A DNA stretch of 64,000 nt. Source: an uncultured Halieaceae bacterium (lineage in GTDB: Bacteria > Pseudomonadota > Gammaproteobacteria > Pseudomonadales > Halieaceae). The notes below the pieces were generated by a model, which did not search any database, had not been told where the DNA came from, and worked only from the letters and a program-made list of their open reading frames with translations. The stretch covers positions 1 through 64,000 of the forward strand of contig CAJXNM010000002.1 of the NCBI GenBank assembly GCA_913057135.1, given 5' to 3'. Position numbers and translations under genes: made by a program. Each line of letters starts with the position of its first letter. Positions within the stretch are counted from its first letter, which is position 1. Below, one piece after another: positions 38,988 to 48,794 of the stretch.

Positions 38988-39509
38988 TCAGCTGAGGATC
39001 TCTTCTACGGTTTTGCCACGCTTGGCTGCCACCGCATCCGGCGAGCACATATCACGCAGGCCGTTGTAAGTAGCGCGAACCACGTTCACCGGATTAGTTG
39101 AGCCGTAACACTTGGCCAACACGTTGTGAACACCGGCAATCTCCAACACCGAACGCATAGCACCACCGGCGATAACGCCAGTACCTTCAGAGGCGGGCTG
39201 CATGTAGACCTTGGAGGCACCGTGGGATGCTTTCACGGGATACTGCAGGGTGCCGTCGGTCAGCTCGACCTTGATCATGTTGCGACGCGCCGCTTCCATT
39301 GCCTTCTGAATGGCAACTGGCACTTCACGCGCTTTGCCGCGTCCATAGCCAACGCGGCCGTTGCCATCACCGACAACAGTCAGAGCGGTGAAGCTCATTA
39401 TGCGGCCACCTTTCACGGTCTTAGCGACACGATTAACCTGAACCAGCTTCTCCTGAAGATCGCCTTCAGTACGCTGCTCACCCTGCTTCTTTTGGTCGTT
39501 AAATGCCAT
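38988..39509 (-). CDS. rpsE: 30S ribosomal protein S5
   Basis: The 173-residue S5 has the double-stranded RNA-binding fold: [39 protein letters not shown] and the C-terminal [22 protein letters not shown]. It follows rplR after 5 nt. Confidence 0.97.
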   Translation of the reverse strand: MAFNDQKKQGEQRTEGDLQEKLVQVNRVAKTVKGGRIMSFTALTVVGDGNGRVGYGRGKAREVPVAIQKAMEAARRNMIKVELTDGTLQYPVKASHGASKVYMQPASEGTGVIAGGAMRSVLEIAGVHNVLAKCYGSTNPVNVVRATYNGLRDMCSPDAVAAKRGKTVEEILS

Positions 39510-39514
39510 AGTGC

Positions 39515-39865
39515 TTAAAACTCCAATCCGCCTTCTCGCGCCGCATCTGCCAGCGCCTTAACGCGGCCGTGGTATTTGAACCCAGACCGGTCGAATGCCA
39601 CTTCGGTGATGCCGGCCGCTTTGGCTCGCTCAGCAATCAATTTACCCACCGATGCAGCCGCGTCGATATTGCCGGTGCTGCCACCGCGCAGATCCTTATC
39701 GAGGGTCGATGCACTCACCAACACTTGACTACCCTCAGGGCTAATAACCTGGGCATAAATATGCCTCGGGGTACGATGTACGGTGAGGCGAGTAGCGCCA
39801 CTTTTGCGCATGCGGATACGCGATTTTCGGGCGCGACGCAGGCGTGATTCTGTTTTCTCGTTCAT
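39515..39865 (-). CDS. rplR: 50S ribosomal protein L18
   Basis: The 116-residue 5S rRNA-binding L18 has [17 protein letters not shown] and the end [22 protein letters not shown]. It begins 9 nt after the rplF stop. The length is normal. Confidence 0.97.
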   Translation of the reverse strand: MNEKTESRLRRARKSRIRMRKSGATRLTVHRTPRHIYAQVISPEGSQVLVSASTLDKDLRGGSTGNIDAAASVGKLIAERAKAAGITEVAFDRSGFKYHGRVKALADAAREGGLEF

Positions 39866-39874
39866 TGCCTTACC

Positions 39875-40402
39875 TCACTTCTTCTTGGCTTCCTTACGTC
39901 GGACATACTCGTCCGCGTAACGAATACCTTTACCTTTGTAGGGCTCTGGGGGTCGGTAGCTGCGAATTTCTGCCGCCGCTTGGCCCACTGCCTGCTTATC
40001 CATGCCACGGATCACGATTTCCGTTTGCGTGGGGGTTTCCGCCGACAGACCCTCGGGCAGATCGTAATCAACGTTGTGGGACAAACCCACAACCAGATTT
40101 ACTGTGTTTCCTGAAGCCTTTGCTCGGTAGCCCACGCCGTTGAGGATCAACTTTTTCTCCCAACCATTGCTCACACCCACAACGAGGTTGTTGAGCAATG
40201 CGCGGGTAGTACCTGCCATTGCGCGATTGGTCTCCCAATCGTAAATGACCTTGGCTTCGCCCTCTGCGACCTCAATGGAAATGCCATCAGTCAGTGACAT
40301 TTCCATCGTGCCCTTACCACCCTTCACAGCAACATGACTGCCGTCGATCTTGATTTCGACGCCCTTAGGCACTGTCACGGGGTTATTTGCGACTCTTGAC
40401 AT
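39875..40402 (-). CDS. rplF: 50S ribosomal protein L6
   Basis: The 175-residue L6 carries two similar domains, SRVANNPVTVPKGVEI at the start and the conserved EPYKGKGIRYADEYVRRKEAKKK at the end. The ATG at 40402 (MSRVANN) is used; the frame is open to 40480 into rpsH. Confidence 0.97.
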   Translation of the reverse strand: MSRVANNPVTVPKGVEIKIDGSHVAVKGGKGTMEMSLTDGISIEVAEGEAKVIYDWETNRAMAGTTRALLNNLVVGVSNGWEKKLILNGVGYRAKASGNTVNLVVGLSHNVDYDLPEGLSAETPTQTEIVIRGMDKQAVGQAAAEIRSYRPPEPYKGKGIRYADEYVRRKEAKKK

Positions 40403-40427
40403 TGTGTGTTCTCTCAGATGCGTCGAA

Positions 40428-40823
40428 TCAGAATACGGTGCAGAGTATTTCGCCGCCGACACCCGCAGCACGGGCAGCACGGTCGGTCATTACACCGCGT
40501 GACGTTGAGACGATGGCTACGCCAAGGCCGCCTCGTACCGATGGCAGCTCACCTTTGCCGGCGTAACGTCGTAAACTGGGGCGGCTGATACGCTCAATTT
40601 CAGCTATAACAGGCTTACCCTCGAAATACTTCAACTCGATTGACAGGCGGGGCTTAACACCGCTGTTATCGACGTCGTAGGACGCAACGTAGCCTTCTTC
40701 CATCAAGACTTTAGCGACCGATGCCTTCAATTTCGAACCAGGCATCTCGACAACTTTCTTACCTGCCATCTGCGCGTTTCGGATACGGGTCAACATATCG
40801 CTGACTGGATCTTGCATACTCAT
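40428..40823 (-). CDS. rpsH: 30S ribosomal protein S8
   Basis: The 131-residue S8 starts [22 protein letters not shown] and ends with the conserved [22 protein letters not shown]. In E. coli S8 represses the spc operon by binding the rplX-rplE junction; that operator was not identified here. Confidence 0.97.
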   Translation of the reverse strand: MSMQDPVSDMLTRIRNAQMAGKKVVEMPGSKLKASVAKVLMEEGYVASYDVDNSGVKPRLSIELKYFEGKPVIAEIERISRPSLRRYAGKGELPSVRGGLGVAIVSTSRGVMTDRAARAAGVGGEILCTVF

Positions 40824-40837
40824 ATTCTTTTACTCCG

Positions 40838-41143
40838 TTACCAGCTGGACTTAACCAGACCTGGTACATCACCGCGCATAGCCGCTTCACGCAGCTTGTT
40901 ACGGCATAAACCAAACTTGCGATAGACACCGTGGGGCCGACCCGTCACCTGGCAGCGACGCTGCTGGCGAACAGGGCTGGCATTACGGGGTAATTTCTGG
41001 AGCGCAATCTGGGCTTCCCAGCGCTCGTCATCACTGATGGACGGGTTACTGATGATGTCCTTCAGCTTGGCACGCTTTGCCGCGTACTTGGCAACAGTGC
41101 GGGCACGCTTTTCTTCGCGCGCAATCATCGACTTCTTAGCCAT
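40838..41143 (-). CDS. rpsN: 30S ribosomal protein S14
   Basis: The 101-residue S14 is of the long, zinc-free type: [20 protein letters not shown] at the start and [24 protein letters not shown] at the end, with no CxxC pairs. Confidence 0.97.
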   Translation of the reverse strand: MAKKSMIAREEKRARTVAKYAAKRAKLKDIISNPSISDDERWEAQIALQKLPRNASPVRQQRRCQVTGRPHGVYRKFGLCRNKLREAAMRGDVPGLVKSSW

Positions 41144-41155
41144 CTCGAATACCCC

Positions 41156-41695
41156 TTAGCCCTTGAACGGGAAGTTAAACGCGCGCAACAGTGCTCGACC
41201 ATGCTCGTCGCTGGAGGCACTGGTGGTTATGGTGATATCCATACCGCGCAGCGTATCGACTTCATCGTAATTAATTTCAGGAAAGATAATTTGCTCAGTA
41301 ACACCCATCGCAAAGTTTCCGCGGCCATCGAACGACTTGGGGCTGATGCCTCGGAAGTCACGGATACGTGGAATCGCAATGCTGATCAAGCGCTCGAGGA
41401 ATTCGTACATACGCTCTTCGCGCAGGGTTACCTTGCAGCCAATCGGCCAGCCATCACGAATCTTGAAGCCCGCGATGGACTTGCGTGACTTTGTGACCAC
41501 AGGCTTCTGACCGGCAATTTTGGTCATATCGGCCAAGGCGTTCTCGAGTACTTTCTTGTCGCCCACTGCCTCACCGACACCCATGTTTAGGGTGATTTTG
41601 GTGATACGTGGTACCTCCATAACGTTCGCTAAACCCAGCTCTTCTTTAAGCTTAGGGGCGATTTCGTTGCGGTACTGTTCCTTCAGGGTTGCCAT
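41156..41695 (-). CDS. rplE: 50S ribosomal protein L5
   Basis: The 179-residue 5S rRNA-binding L5 has [19 protein letters not shown] at the start, [33 protein letters not shown] and [17 protein letters not shown]. The ATG at 41695 is the family start; the frame continues open to 41740. Confidence 0.97.
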   Translation of the reverse strand: MATLKEQYRNEIAPKLKEELGLANVMEVPRITKITLNMGVGEAVGDKKVLENALADMTKIAGQKPVVTKSRKSIAGFKIRDGWPIGCKVTLREERMYEFLERLISIAIPRIRDFRGISPKSFDGRGNFAMGVTEQIIFPEINYDEVDTLRGMDITITTSASSDEHGRALLRAFNFPFKG

Positions 41696-41729
41696 GTTCG
41701 CTACCTCAATTGCGCTGGGCTGGTGGGCC

Positions 41730-42044
41730 TCAGGCGTCAATCACTTCTCCGCTTGACTTGTAAATACGCACCTTACGATCTCCGTCAACACGGAAACCTA
41801 CGCGATCTGCTTTACTGCTCGTGGGGTTGAAGATCGCCACGTTAGAGACCTGGATAGGGGCCTCTTTCTCGACGATGCCACCCGCTATCCCCATCTGTGG
41901 GTTGGGCTTGGTGTGCTTCTTAATCATGTTCACGCCCGCCACGATGACCTTCCCGCCATCGAGGACCGCTCGCACTGTTCCGCGCTTGCCCTTGTCCTTG
42001 CCGGTCAGGACGATAACTTCGTCGTCTCGCTTGATCTTCGCCAT
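41730..42044 (-). CDS. rplX: 50S ribosomal protein L24
   Basis: The 104-residue L24 has a KOW motif ([21 protein letters not shown]) and the conserved [12 protein letters not shown]...[10 protein letters not shown]. It lies between rplN and rplE. Confidence 0.97.
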   Translation of the reverse strand: MAKIKRDDEVIVLTGKDKGKRGTVRAVLDGGKVIVAGVNMIKKHTKPNPQMGIAGGIVEKEAPIQVSNVAIFNPTSSKADRVGFRVDGDRKVRIYKSSGEVIDA

Positions 42045-42068
42045 CTCTATAATCCTCGTTCCTGTCGC

Positions 42069-42437
42069 TCAGATAACTTCAGGCGCCAGGGAAATGATCT
42101 TCATAAACTTCTCACCGCGAAGTTCGCGGGTAACTGGGCCAAAAATACGAGTCCCAATGGGCGCTTCCTGGTTGTTCAGAAGTACCGCTGCATTCTCATC
42201 AAATTTGATCAACGAGCCGTCAGGGCGTCGAACCCCTTTCTTGGTGCGCACGACTACCGCCGTCATCACCTGACCCTTCTTGACCTTGCCTCGCGGAATT
42301 GCTTCCTTAACGGTCACCTTGATCAGATCGCCCACGCGTGCATAGCGACGCTTTGAACCACCGAGCACTTTGATGCACATGACACGACGCGCACCGCTGT
42401 TATCGGCAACTTCCAAATACGACTGGGTCTGAATCAT
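42069..42437 (-). CDS. rplN: 50S ribosomal protein L14
   Basis: The 122-residue L14 begins [21 protein letters not shown] and has [20 protein letters not shown] and FGPVTRELR. It is the first gene of the classical spc group. Here the gap to rpsQ is only 45 nt and shows no promoter, so it is likely read from the S10 promoter. Confidence 0.97.
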   Translation of the reverse strand: MIQTQSYLEVADNSGARRVMCIKVLGGSKRRYARVGDLIKVTVKEAIPRGKVKKGQVMTAVVVRTKKGVRRPDGSLIKFDENAAVLLNNQEAPIGTRIFGPVTRELRGEKFMKIISLAPEVI

Positions 42438-42453
42438 TTCTCTACTCCAATCC

Positions 42454-42467
42454 GCGGTCTAGACCGC
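42454..42467. other. 14-bp palindrome at the S10-spc boundary
   Basis: GCGGTCTAGACCGC is a perfect palindrome (stem GCGGT, loop CTAG) in the 45-nt rpsQ-rplN gap. It could be an mRNA processing or control hairpin; it has no T-run. Confidence 0.5.
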
Positions 42468-42482
42468 ACTTAACCACCCAGC

Positions 42483-42749
42483 TCAGATCTGGGTAGCCGT
42501 CTCCAGTACTTCCACCAATGTCCAAGTTTTGGTTTTGGACAATGGTCGTGACTCTTTCACCAATACCGTGTCACCGATACCGGCGGTATTGCTTTCGTCG
42601 TGAGCATGGACCTTGGACGAACGAGTAATGTACTTACCGTACACAGGGTGCTTTACCCGACGCTCAACCAACACCGTGATGGTTTTATCCATCTTGTCAC
42701 TGACAACCCGCCCTTGGACGGTGCGCGTGCGCTTTTCAGTCGTTCCCAT
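42483..42749 (-). CDS. rpsQ: 30S ribosomal protein S17
   Basis: The 88-residue S17 has the OB-fold core [33 protein letters not shown] (central part). Its ATG overlaps the rpmC stop (TAATG). It is the last gene of the classical S10 group. Confidence 0.97.
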   Translation of the reverse strand: MGTTEKRTRTVQGRVVSDKMDKTITVLVERRVKHPVYGKYITRSSKVHAHDESNTAGIGDTVLVKESRPLSKTKTWTLVEVLETATQI

Positions 42750-42940
42750 TAGCCTTCTACCTTCTGCTGCAGAACGGTCTTAACCCGTGCAATGTCACGC
42801 TTGGTCTGCTTTAGCAGGTGGCTCTGACCCAGCTGCCCAGTAGACTTTGCCATTCGAAGCTTGAACTGCTCTTCACGTAGCTTAAGCAACTCGGTATTGA
42901 GCTCGTCTGCCGACTTGTCACGCAATTCGCTTGCTTTCAT
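42749..42940 (-). CDS. rpmC: 50S ribosomal protein L29
   Basis: The 63-residue L29 ([20 protein letters not shown], then [16 protein letters not shown]) lies at the exit-tunnel rim. The ATG at 42940 overlaps the rplP stop (TGATG); a GTG one codon earlier is also open. Confidence 0.96.
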   Translation of the reverse strand: MKASELRDKSADELNTELLKLREEQFKLRMAKSTGQLGQSHLLKQTKRDIARVKTVLQQKVEG

Positions 42941-43353
42941 CACATCACCGACCGTTTAACAAATGCAGTCTGCACGGGCAGCTTTGACGCGGCGAGTTCA
43001 AACGCCTCGCGAGCAAGCTGCTCAGACACACCTTCAACTTCATAGAGCACGCGACCTGGCTGGATCTGTGCCACCCAGTACTCGACGTTACCCTTACCTT
43101 TACCCTGACGTACTTCCAACGGCTTACCGGTGATCGGCTTGTCGGGAAATACGCGGATCCAAATTTTTCCACCACGTTTAATGTGACGGGTCATCGCACG
43201 GCGAGCCGCCTCAATCTGGCGCGCCGTAATGCGACCGCGCCCGGTAGCCTTCAGCGCATACTCGCCAAAACTAACTTTACTTCCGCGCTCTGCCAGACCA
43301 CGGTTTCGGCCCTTCTGCGTCTTGCGGAACTTGGTACGCTTAGGTTGCAGCAT
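42940..43353 (-). CDS. rplP: 50S ribosomal protein L16
   Basis: The 137-residue L16 has [19 protein letters not shown], the A-site loop region [24 protein letters not shown] and [11 protein letters not shown]. It overlaps rpmC by one base and follows rpsC after 22 nt. Confidence 0.97.
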   Translation of the reverse strand: MLQPKRTKFRKTQKGRNRGLAERGSKVSFGEYALKATGRGRITARQIEAARRAMTRHIKRGGKIWIRVFPDKPITGKPLEVRQGKGKGNVEYWVAQIQPGRVLYEVEGVSEQLAREAFELAASKLPVQTAFVKRSVM

Positions 43354-43375
43354 GATTCAGTCCTCTCTACCCGAC

Positions 43376-44047
43376 TCAGCCGGCAGCCGCGCGACGCGGC
43401 TCCTGGCCTTCGTCGCCACCGCCAATGACTTCGCCCTTGAAGATCCATACCTTGACGCCAATCACGCCGTAGGTGGTATGGGCCTCGTAGGTTGCGTAAT
43501 CAATGTCGGCACGCAATGTGTGTAGTGGAACTCGCCCTTCGCGGTACCACTCGGTTCGCGCGATTTCAGCACCACCGAGACGACCGCCAACCTGCACCTT
43601 GATACCCTCGGCACCTTGACGCATGGCGTTTTGAACCACGCGCTTCATAGCGCGACGGAACATGACTCGACGCTCGAGCTGTTGGGCAACATTCTGTGCG
43701 ACCAAACGCGCATCGAGATCAGGCTTACGGATCTCTTCGATGTTGATGTGTACTGGCACGCCCATCATCTTGCTTAGCTCTTGGCGAAGCTTTTCAACGT
43801 CTTCACCCTTCTTGCCAATCACAATGCCGGGACGCGCAGTGTGGATGGTAACGCGCGCGGTCTGCGCAGGCCGCTCAATCATGACTCGACTTACCGATGC
43901 CGCGTCGAGCTTTTTGAGCACGTACTCACGAACCTGAAGATCGCTGATCAGATTCTTAGAGTAACTTTTGCTGTTCGCATACCACACCGAGTTGTGATCT
44001 TTGACCACACCAAGGCGAATACCGGTTGGATGTACTTTCTGACCCAT
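43376..44047 (-). CDS. rpsC: 30S ribosomal protein S3
   Basis: The 223-residue S3 has [20 protein letters not shown], a KH domain ([19 protein letters not shown]) and the C-terminal [23 protein letters not shown]. It forms part of the mRNA entry channel. Confidence 0.97.
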   Translation of the reverse strand: MGQKVHPTGIRLGVVKDHNSVWYANSKSYSKNLISDLQVREYVLKKLDAASVSRVMIERPAQTARVTIHTARPGIVIGKKGEDVEKLRQELSKMMGVPVHINIEEIRKPDLDARLVAQNVAQQLERRVMFRRAMKRVVQNAMRQGAEGIKVQVGGRLGGAEIARTEWYREGRVPLHTLRADIDYATYEAHTTYGVIGVKVWIFKGEVIGGGDEGQEPRRAAAG

Positions 44048-44059
44048 GCGTCAGTCCCC

Positions 44060-44398
44060 TTAACCTTCGCTGTCCGCAACCTTCACTGTAATGTGACAGG
44101 TACGCTTCAAAATTCGGTCGCCCCGGCCCTTTGCACGAGCGCGCATGCGCTTCATGGTCAGACCTTCGTCGACAAATATGGTAGATACGCGCAGCTCATC
44201 GACGTCTGCACCTTCGTTGTTCTCGGCATTCGCAATCGCTGAATTCAGCAGCTTACGCACCAGATGAGCAGCTTTTTTGGTGCTGAACTCAAGGGTGTTG
44301 AGTGCCTCTTCAACCGGCTTACCACGCACTTGGTCAGCCACCAGCCGAGCCTTCTGCGCCGAAATGCGCGCGCCGCGAAGTTTTGCTGATACTTCCAT
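44060..44398 (-). CDS. rplV: 50S ribosomal protein L22
   Basis: The 112-residue L22 has [26 protein letters not shown] (start region) and the tunnel-lining hairpin near [19 protein letters not shown]. The ATG at 44398 with GGAG 9 nt upstream is used; the six earlier codons start with TTG. Confidence 0.95.
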   Translation of the reverse strand: MEVSAKLRGARISAQKARLVADQVRGKPVEEALNTLEFSTKKAAHLVRKLLNSAIANAENNEGADVDELRVSTIFVDEGLTMKRMRARAKGRGDRILKRTCHITVKVADSEG

Positions 44399-44419
44399 CG
44401 TCTCTATCTCCGCCAACCG

Positions 44420-44695
44420 TTAGCGCTTGGCTTTCTTGTCAACAATGTGACCCTTGAACGTACGGGTCACTGCGAACTCACCGAGCTTGTGGCCAACCAT
44501 GTCCTCGTTAATAAGCACGGGGACATGCTGACGGCCGTTGTGTACTGCAATGGTGAGCCCAACCATATCGGGCGAAATCATAGACCGACGCGACCAAGTC
44601 TTGATCGGACGACGATCATTACTCTCAACCGCCGCCTCTACCTTCTTCAGAAGGTGCAGGTCAATGAAGGGGCCTTTTTTCAATGAACGTGGCAC
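44420..44695 (-). CDS. rpsS: 30S ribosomal protein S19
   Basis: The 91-residue S19 contains [39 protein letters not shown] and the end [20 protein letters not shown]. Confidence 0.97.
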   Translation of the reverse strand: MPRSLKKGPFIDLHLLKKVEAAVESNDRRPIKTWSRRSMISPDMVGLTIAVHNGRQHVPVLINEDMVGHKLGEFAVTRTFKGHIVDKKAKR

Positions 44696-44720
44696 AGGTT
44701 AATCCTCTTTCCTTCAACGG

Positions 44721-45548
44721 TTACTTCTTGCCGCGACGACGAACAATAAAGCCGTCGGTGCGCTTATTTTTACGGGTCTTGTAACCCTTGGTCGGCACAC
44801 CCCAGGGTGTAACCGGATGACGACCACCCGATGTGCGACCTTCACCACCACCATGAGGGTGATCGACCGGGTTCATCGCCACACCACGTACCGTGGGACG
44901 AACACCGCGCCAGCGCGCAGCACCAGCTTTACCCAGCTTGCGCAGGCTGTGCTCAGAGTTCGACACCTCTCCGAGGGTCGCGCGACAATCGACGGGTACC
45001 TTTCGGGTCTCACCCGAGCGCAACCGAATCGTGGCGTACTGACCTTCTCGAGCCACCAACTGAACGGAGGCTCCCGCTGAGCGTGCCAACTGAGCACCCT
45101 TACCGGGCTTCAGTTCAATGGCATGAATAACCGCACCGACCGGAATGTTGCGGATAGGCAAGCAATTACCCGCCTTAATAGGGGCGGCAGCGCCTGAGAA
45201 GATGGGATCGCCCACACCGACACCCTTGGGCGCAATGATGTAACGACGCTCACCATCGGCGTAGAGCAGCAGGGCAATGTGCGCCGTACGGTTGGGGTCA
45301 TACTCGATGCGCTCAACCTTCGCCGGAATGCCATCCTTGTTACGCTTAAAATCGATGACCCGATAGTGGTGCTTGTGGCCACCACCGACGTGCCGGGTCG
45401 TGATGCGGCCGGCGTTATTTCGCCCACCGTTCTTGCTGTTCTTCTCGAGCAGGGGTGCGTAGGCGCGACCCTTATACAGCTCGTCATTGACCACGCGTAC
45501 GTGGTGGCGACGACCCGCTGATGTCGGTTTACTCTTTACGACTGCCAT
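44721..45548 (-). CDS. rplB: 50S ribosomal protein L2
   Basis: The 275-residue L2 has [40 protein letters not shown] and the peptidyl-transferase-near loop [21 protein letters not shown] with the conserved His. The basic C-terminus is complete. Confidence 0.98.
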   Translation of the reverse strand: MAVVKSKPTSAGRRHHVRVVNDELYKGRAYAPLLEKNSKNGGRNNAGRITTRHVGGGHKHHYRVIDFKRNKDGIPAKVERIEYDPNRTAHIALLLYADGERRYIIAPKGVGVGDPIFSGAAAPIKAGNCLPIRNIPVGAVIHAIELKPGKGAQLARSAGASVQLVAREGQYATIRLRSGETRKVPVDCRATLGEVSNSEHSLRKLGKAGAARWRGVRPTVRGVAMNPVDHPHGGGEGRTSGGRHPVTPWGVPTKGYKTRKNKRTDGFIVRRRGKK

Positions 45549-45561
45549 GACAAATCGCCCC

Positions 45562-45858
45562 TTAGCTCACTGCCGCAAAATCAATTTCTTGACCTTGCGC
45601 AAGACGTACATATGCTTTTTTCCAAGACGGCTTGGTGGTCCAACCGAAACGGTTACGCTTGGTCTTACCCTTCACACGCAAGGTACGAACGTCATCAACC
45701 TGCACCTTGAACAGCTGCTCAACCGACGTCTTGATCTCTAGTTTCGTCGCGTCCAAAGCAACCTTGAACACGTACTGATTGCTGTTTTCAGCCGCTAACG
45801 CCGCCTTCTCGGACACATGAGGGCCGAGCAAGATCTGGAATACACGCTCCTGATTCAT
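45562..45858 (-). CDS. rplW: 50S ribosomal protein L23
   Basis: The 98-residue L23 has [21 protein letters not shown] (start region) and [30 protein letters not shown] (conserved end). It makes the docking site for trigger factor and SRP at the tunnel exit. It overlaps rplD by 4 nt. Confidence 0.97.
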   Translation of the reverse strand: MNQERVFQILLGPHVSEKAALAAENSNQYVFKVALDATKLEIKTSVEQLFKVQVDDVRTLRVKGKTKRNRFGWTTKPSWKKAYVRLAQGQEIDFAAVS

Positions 45859-46472
45859 GCCAGAGCCTCCTCAAATTTCTTAACCGCATCGACGGTCACC
45901 ATGACCTTGTCGAAGGCAACCAAACTCACGGGGTCAACGCCATCAACGTCGCGGACGTCAACCTGGTGAAGGTTGCGAGCAGCCAAATACAGGTTCTGAT
46001 CGACCTCATTGGCGATAATCAGTACGTTTTCAACGTTCAACGCCTTGAGCTGCTGCACCAGCAATTTGGTTTTGGGCTGCTCAACATCGAAGCTATCAAC
46101 GACTAACAAGCGGTCTGTGCGCGCAAGCTCAGATAAAATCGAGCGCATTGCCGCCCGATACATCTTTTTGTTGACCTTTTGAGAGTGGTCTTGGGGACCA
46201 GCAGCAAAGGTCACACCACCTGAGCGCCACAGCGGCGAGCGAATCGTACCCGCGCGAGCACGACCAGTGCCCTTCTGTCGCCACGGCTTCTTACCACCAC
46301 CGGCCACTTCCGAGCGGGTTTTCTGGGCGCGAGTGCCCTGGCGACCACCGGCCAAATACGCGGTCACGACCTGGTGCACAAGGGATTCGTTGTACTCCCG
46401 AGCGAACGTCGCCTCAGAGACTGATACGGTTCCCGCATCACCTGCTCCAGGCTTAACTACATTCAATTCCAC
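45855..46472 (-). CDS. rplD: 50S ribosomal protein L4
   Basis: The 205-residue L4 has [30 protein letters not shown] (the tunnel loop) and [20 protein letters not shown]4 is the known repressor of the S10 operon in E. coli through the rpsJ leader. The rpsJ leader here is short, which raises the question of where L4 would act. Confidence 0.97.
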   Translation of the reverse strand: MELNVVKPGAGDAGTVSVSEATFAREYNESLVHQVVTAYLAGGRQGTRAQKTRSEVAGGGKKPWRQKGTGRARAGTIRSPLWRSGGVTFAAGPQDHSQKVNKKMYRAAMRSILSELARTDRLLVVDSFDVEQPKTKLLVQQLKALNVENVLIIANEVDQNLYLAARNLHQVDVRDVDGVDPVSLVAFDKVMVTVDAVKKFEEALA

Positions 46473-46484
46473 GGCTATGCCCCC

Positions 46485-47120
46485 TTAACCCTTCACTGCC
46501 GGACGCACGATAACCTCACCACCGGGGGCGCCTGGAACAGCACCTTTAATCAGCAGCAAGTTGCGATCGGCATCAACGCGCACAACCTCGAGGCCCTGCG
46601 TAGTGACACGCTCAGCACCCATGTGGCCGGCCATCTTTTTACCCTTGAAGACCCGACCAGGGGTTTGGCACTGCCCAATAGAACCGGGGGCGCGGTGCGA
46701 CAGAGAGTTGCCGTGAGTGGCGTCTTGAGTGCGGAAATTCCAGCGCTTGATAGCACCCTGGAAACCTTTACCCTTGGACTGACCAGCGACGTCAACCTTC
46801 TGACCCTGCTCAAATCGCGCCACTGTAAGCTCAGCACCGACATCAAACGTCTCATCGACGCCGTCGAGGCGGAACTCCCAAAGACCCACGCCAGCCTCAA
46901 CCCCAGCCTTGGCAAAATGCCCCGCTTCTGGCTTGCTAACTTTGGAGGCCTTGCGGTTACCCGTAGTGACCTGAATTGCTCGATACCCATCGGTCTCGAG
47001 ATCTTTGATTTGAGTGACTCGGTTTGGAAGCACTTCCACTACGGTCACTGGAATTGATACGCCTTCATCGGTAAAGACACGCGTCATGCCCGATTTACGG
47101 CCGACTACACCAATAGTCAT
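46485..47120 (-). CDS. rplC: 50S ribosomal protein L3
   Basis: The 211-residue L3 begins [20 protein letters not shown] and contains [27 protein letters not shown] (central extension). The ATG at 47120 is the family start; the frame is open back to 47219 through a structured spacer after rpsJ. Confidence 0.97.
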   Translation of the reverse strand: MTIGVVGRKSGMTRVFTDEGVSIPVTVVEVLPNRVTQIKDLETDGYRAIQVTTGNRKASKVSKPEAGHFAKAGVEAGVGLWEFRLDGVDETFDVGAELTVARFEQGQKVDVAGQSKGKGFQGAIKRWNFRTQDATHGNSLSHRAPGSIGQCQTPGRVFKGKKMAGHMGAERVTTQGLEVVRVDADRNLLLIKGAVPGAPGGEVIVRPAVKG

Positions 47121-47254
47121 GGTTTTAAACCTCACAGTGTACGGGGCTATACCCTCTATGGCCGTCCCCATAGATGGCGGCGACCCGGTGGTCACCACCC
47201 CGATACGGACGTTACACACCCGGCGAACCGGGCAGGTCTTACTAAATTGTCTGC
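47121..47254 (-). promoter_or_regulatory. structured 134-nt spacer between rpsJ and rplC
   Basis: Three hairpins can be drawn in order on the transcript: CCCGG-TTCG-CCGGG (47219-47232), a GGTGGTGACCACC dyad, and CTATGG-GGACGG-CCATAG (47156-47173). No promoter or T-run is seen. The structure and its place before rplC-rplD suggest an mRNA control site, possibly for L4; this is inference. Confidence 0.45.
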
Positions 47255-47566
47255 TTAGCCTAAGCTGATCTGGACTTCTACCCCAGCGGCTAGGTCAAGC
47301 TTCATCAGAGCATCTACCGTTTTTTCAGTAGGCTCGACGATATCGAGGAGTCGCTTGTGCGTGCGAATCTCGTATTGATCTCGGGCGTCTTTGTTGACGT
47401 GGGGCGAGGTCAAAATCGTATACTTCTCTTTCTTAGTGGGCAGCGGTATAGGGCCACGCACTTGTGCGCCGGTCCGACGCGCTGTTTCCACGATTTCCTG
47501 AGTCGACGTATCGATCAGTTTGTGATCGAAGGCTTTCAGGCGAATGCGAATACGCTGGTTTTGCAC
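47255..47566 (-). CDS. rpsJ: 30S ribosomal protein S10 / transcription factor NusE
   Basis: The 103-residue S10 ([19 protein letters not shown], then [36 protein letters not shown]) starts at a GTG at 47566 with GGAG 7 nt upstream. It assembles into the 30S head and also serves as NusE in antitermination. It is the first gene of the S10 operon, about 52 nt after the predicted transcription start, much shorter than the E. coli leader. Confidence 0.97.
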   Translation of the reverse strand: MQNQRIRIRLKAFDHKLIDTSTQEIVETARRTGAQVRGPIPLPTKKEKYTILTSPHVNKDARDQYEIRTHKRLLDIVEPTEKTVDALMKLDLAAGVEVQISLG

Positions 47567-47624
47567 GCTACATCTCCAAAATAACCGGCATCCCGCAGGT
47601 GGATCCCGTGAAAAAAGAGCGCGA

Positions 47625-47653
47625 AGTTTATGTGTGAGTGACCATGCTGTCAA
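47625..47653 (-). promoter_or_regulatory. sigma70-type promoter of the S10 operon (rpsJ)
   Basis: TTGACA (perfect), 17 bases, TAAACT, then TCGCGCTCTTTT. It would drive rpsJ through at least rpsQ and probably on to rpmJ. Confidence 0.85.
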
Positions 47654-47707
47654 CACGCTTTTTTGCTGTAACCGTGTAATATCTAGAAATGGCAAAAAGT
47701 TACTTAT

Positions 47708-48715
47708 TTGAGGTCAACGGTTAACTTGCAGCAGCCCTCCTTCAAGCTCCAAATACTCGCGACTATCGGCCTGCTGGTGCTATGGACCAGCGGGGCTCGA
47801 GGGGAGCTCGATCAAAAGCAGGTGCACGCGGAGATGCTGGGTAATGCAAGAGCGGAAGTCGACTTTAGCCAAGGACGCTATGAATCTGCACGGGTGCTGT
47901 GGCAGCAACTGTCCGAGCAAGGCAATGCCCAGGCCATGGTATCCCTTGCTCGCATGTACCAGGAGGGGGCCGGTGTCTCGAGAGATCTTGAGCGCGCTTT
48001 CACATTACTAGAGAGCGCCGCAGCCCAAGGGGAGCCTCGAGCCCTTTACTACCTGAGTCTCGCGTTCGCCACGGGCAGCGGTACTCGACCATCGCAACAA
48101 AAAGCCGATGATTTTTTACGTCGCGCTGCAGTTGCAGGCCTGCCCGAGGCGCAACTCCGTTACGCTCGGCATTCACTGGAGCGAGGTGATGCGGATAGAG
48201 CCTGGCGCTGGTACACCGAAGCGATGCACCATAATGTGGCCGCTGCAGCGAGCGAGCGTCAAGGTATGATCGATAATGGCTATGTCACGACCATAAAGAC
48301 CAGTGTCGATGTTCGCCCTGTGCGCTTGCTATTAGAGGAAATGGATGGCGCCCTGAACGCCAGAGACCTCACCTTTTATTTTATGTCAGTGACACCCGAT
48401 GCGCGTATCGCCGTGCAGCTTCCCAGCGAGTCGACCTCAAGTCCAGTCAACTTAAGGGACTATGGTGAGCTCTGGCAGACCACTTTTGATACCGCCGACC
48501 GATTCAGAGCTCATCGGGTCAACACCCGCGTAGTGAGCCAACCCTACGGCTATCAAGTTGATAGTGAGATTCAGCAGTATCTCGTTGGCTCTGGCTTTGC
48601 CCAGCAGCTGACACTGTTTGAAACACTGAAGGTGGAACATACCGATCGCGGGCTGCGGGTGTCAGGTATCACCCTGATAGCCAAGTTACCGGACTCGCCG
48701 TTATTAGCGCCCTAA
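47708..48715 (+). CDS. Sel1-repeat (TPR-like) secreted or membrane-anchored protein
   Basis: The 335-residue protein has an N-terminal signal or anchor ([19 protein letters not shown]), then three or four Sel1-like helical repeats over about residues 65-185 ([40 protein letters not shown] and similar). The C-terminal 130 residues form a region I do not recognise. Sel1 repeats mediate protein contacts, so the role cannot be told. The start is a TTG, either 47708 or 47726; neither has a well-placed ribosome-binding site. It is the only plus-strand gene between rplK and rplQ, convergent with tuf and divergent from rpsJ. Confidence 0.8.
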   Translation: MRSTVNLQQPSFKLQILATIGLLVLWTSGARGELDQKQVHAEMLGNARAEVDFSQGRYESARVLWQQLSEQGNAQAMVSLARMYQEGAGVSRDLERAFTLLESAAAQGEPRALYYLSLAFATGSGTRPSQQKADDFLRRAAVAGLPEAQLRYARHSLERGDADRAWRWYTEAMHHNVAAAASERQGMIDNGYVTTIKTSVDVRPVRLLLEEMDGALNARDLTFYFMSVTPDARIAVQLPSESTSSPVNLRDYGELWQTTFDTADRFRAHRVNTRVVSQPYGYQVDSEIQQYLVGSGFAQQLTLFETLKVEHTDRGLRVSGITLIAKLPDSPLLAP

Positions 48716-48748
48716 CCCACAATATAAGCCGGTCTGTAAATAGCAAAC

Positions 48749-48776
48749 ACAAAAAAGCCCGCACAAGGCGGGCTTT
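48749..48776. terminator. bidirectional terminator between the Sel1 gene and tuf
   Basis: The stem GCCCGC (48757-48762), loop ACAAG, GCGGGC (48768-48773) is flanked by AAA/TTT. Read leftward it ends in TTTTTT, a strong terminator for the rpsL-rpsG-fusA-tuf unit. Read rightward it ends TTTAATT and can stop the Sel1 transcript. Confidence 0.88.
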
Positions 48777-48794
48777 AATTAACAAAACGAGTGA

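Noticed and set aside
47121-47219. N-terminal extension of rplC into the spacer after rpsJ
   Set aside because: [16 protein letters not shown] is the family start; the extension is explained by hairpins in the spacer.
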